Source: Methyloceanibacter sp. (GTDB lineage Bacteria > Pseudomonadota > Alphaproteobacteria > Rhizobiales > Methyloligellaceae). Taken from it: a DNA stretch of 5,809 nucleotides. The stretch is from contig JAENXG010000157.1 of the NCBI GenBank assembly GCA_016649675.1, positions 1-5,809 on the forward strand, given 5' to 3'. Each line of letters opens with the position of its first letter. Positions within the stretch are counted from its first letter, which is position 1. Below, piece by piece: positions 5,789 through 5,809 of this stretch. Made by a program: the position numbers and the translations under genes. The notes beneath the pieces are model-generated. The model saw nothing but the letters and a program-made list of their open reading frames with translations, was not told the DNA's origin and did not search any database.

Positions 5789-5809
5789 ATCTGTCCCATA
5801 TCTGTCCCA
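5789..5809. repeat. Tandem 10-base direct repeats downstream of tRNA-Glu
   Basis: ATCTGTCCCA occurs at 5789-5798 and again at 5800-5809, an 11-base period or about one helical turn. The second copy runs to the window edge, so the array may continue. Spaced direct repeats beside a tRNA 3' end are typical of arm-type binding sites of tRNA-targeting integrases, but no integrase is visible here. Confidence 0.6.

Overview
The window is GC-rich, compact chromosomal DNA. It carries four consecutive plus-strand genes followed by a tRNA gene. The residue-level style of the proteins and the order aminotransferase - homoserine dehydrogenase - glpX - recJ resemble core chromosome of Alphaproteobacteria, most likely Hyphomicrobiales (Rhizobiales). 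That placement rests on remembered family features and gene order, not on a search.

Layout. Bases 1-106 are a short leader with no supported gene. A PLP-dependent class I/II aminotransferase (about 107-1339) is followed after only 7 bases by a homoserine dehydrogenase with a C-terminal ACT domain (1347-2669). After 62 bases comes a class II fructose-1,6-bisphosphatase, glpX (2732-3721, GTG start, strong ribosome binding site). After 67 bases comes the single-strand exonuclease gene recJ (3789-5624, GTG start). A hairpin overlaps the recJ stop codon. A candidate promoter then precedes tRNA-Glu(UUC) at 5681-5755, with CCA encoded. The last 54 bases are less GC-rich (23 of 54 are G or C) and contain an inverted repeat abutting the tRNA 3' end and a tandem pair of 10-base direct repeats.

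How the genes relate. The aminotransferase and homoserine dehydrogenase both belong to amino-acid metabolism; the second commits aspartate semialdehyde to threonine, methionine and isoleucine. GlpX serves gluconeogenesis, and the Calvin cycle where present. RecJ is a DNA-repair nuclease. Shared strand and short gaps suggest co-transcription, but the four do not form one pathway.

What stands out. Most of the window is ordinary housekeeping. The points worth checking are: (i) the 3' flank of tRNA-Glu, which looks like the edge of an integrated element or an attachment site; (ii) a strong imperfect hairpin inside the recJ coding sequence; (iii) hairpins in both intergenic gaps next to or over translation signals; and (iv) a GlpX with substitutions at positions normally conserved around the active site. 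I found no CRISPR array, insertion sequence, toxin-antitoxin pair or defence gene inside the window.
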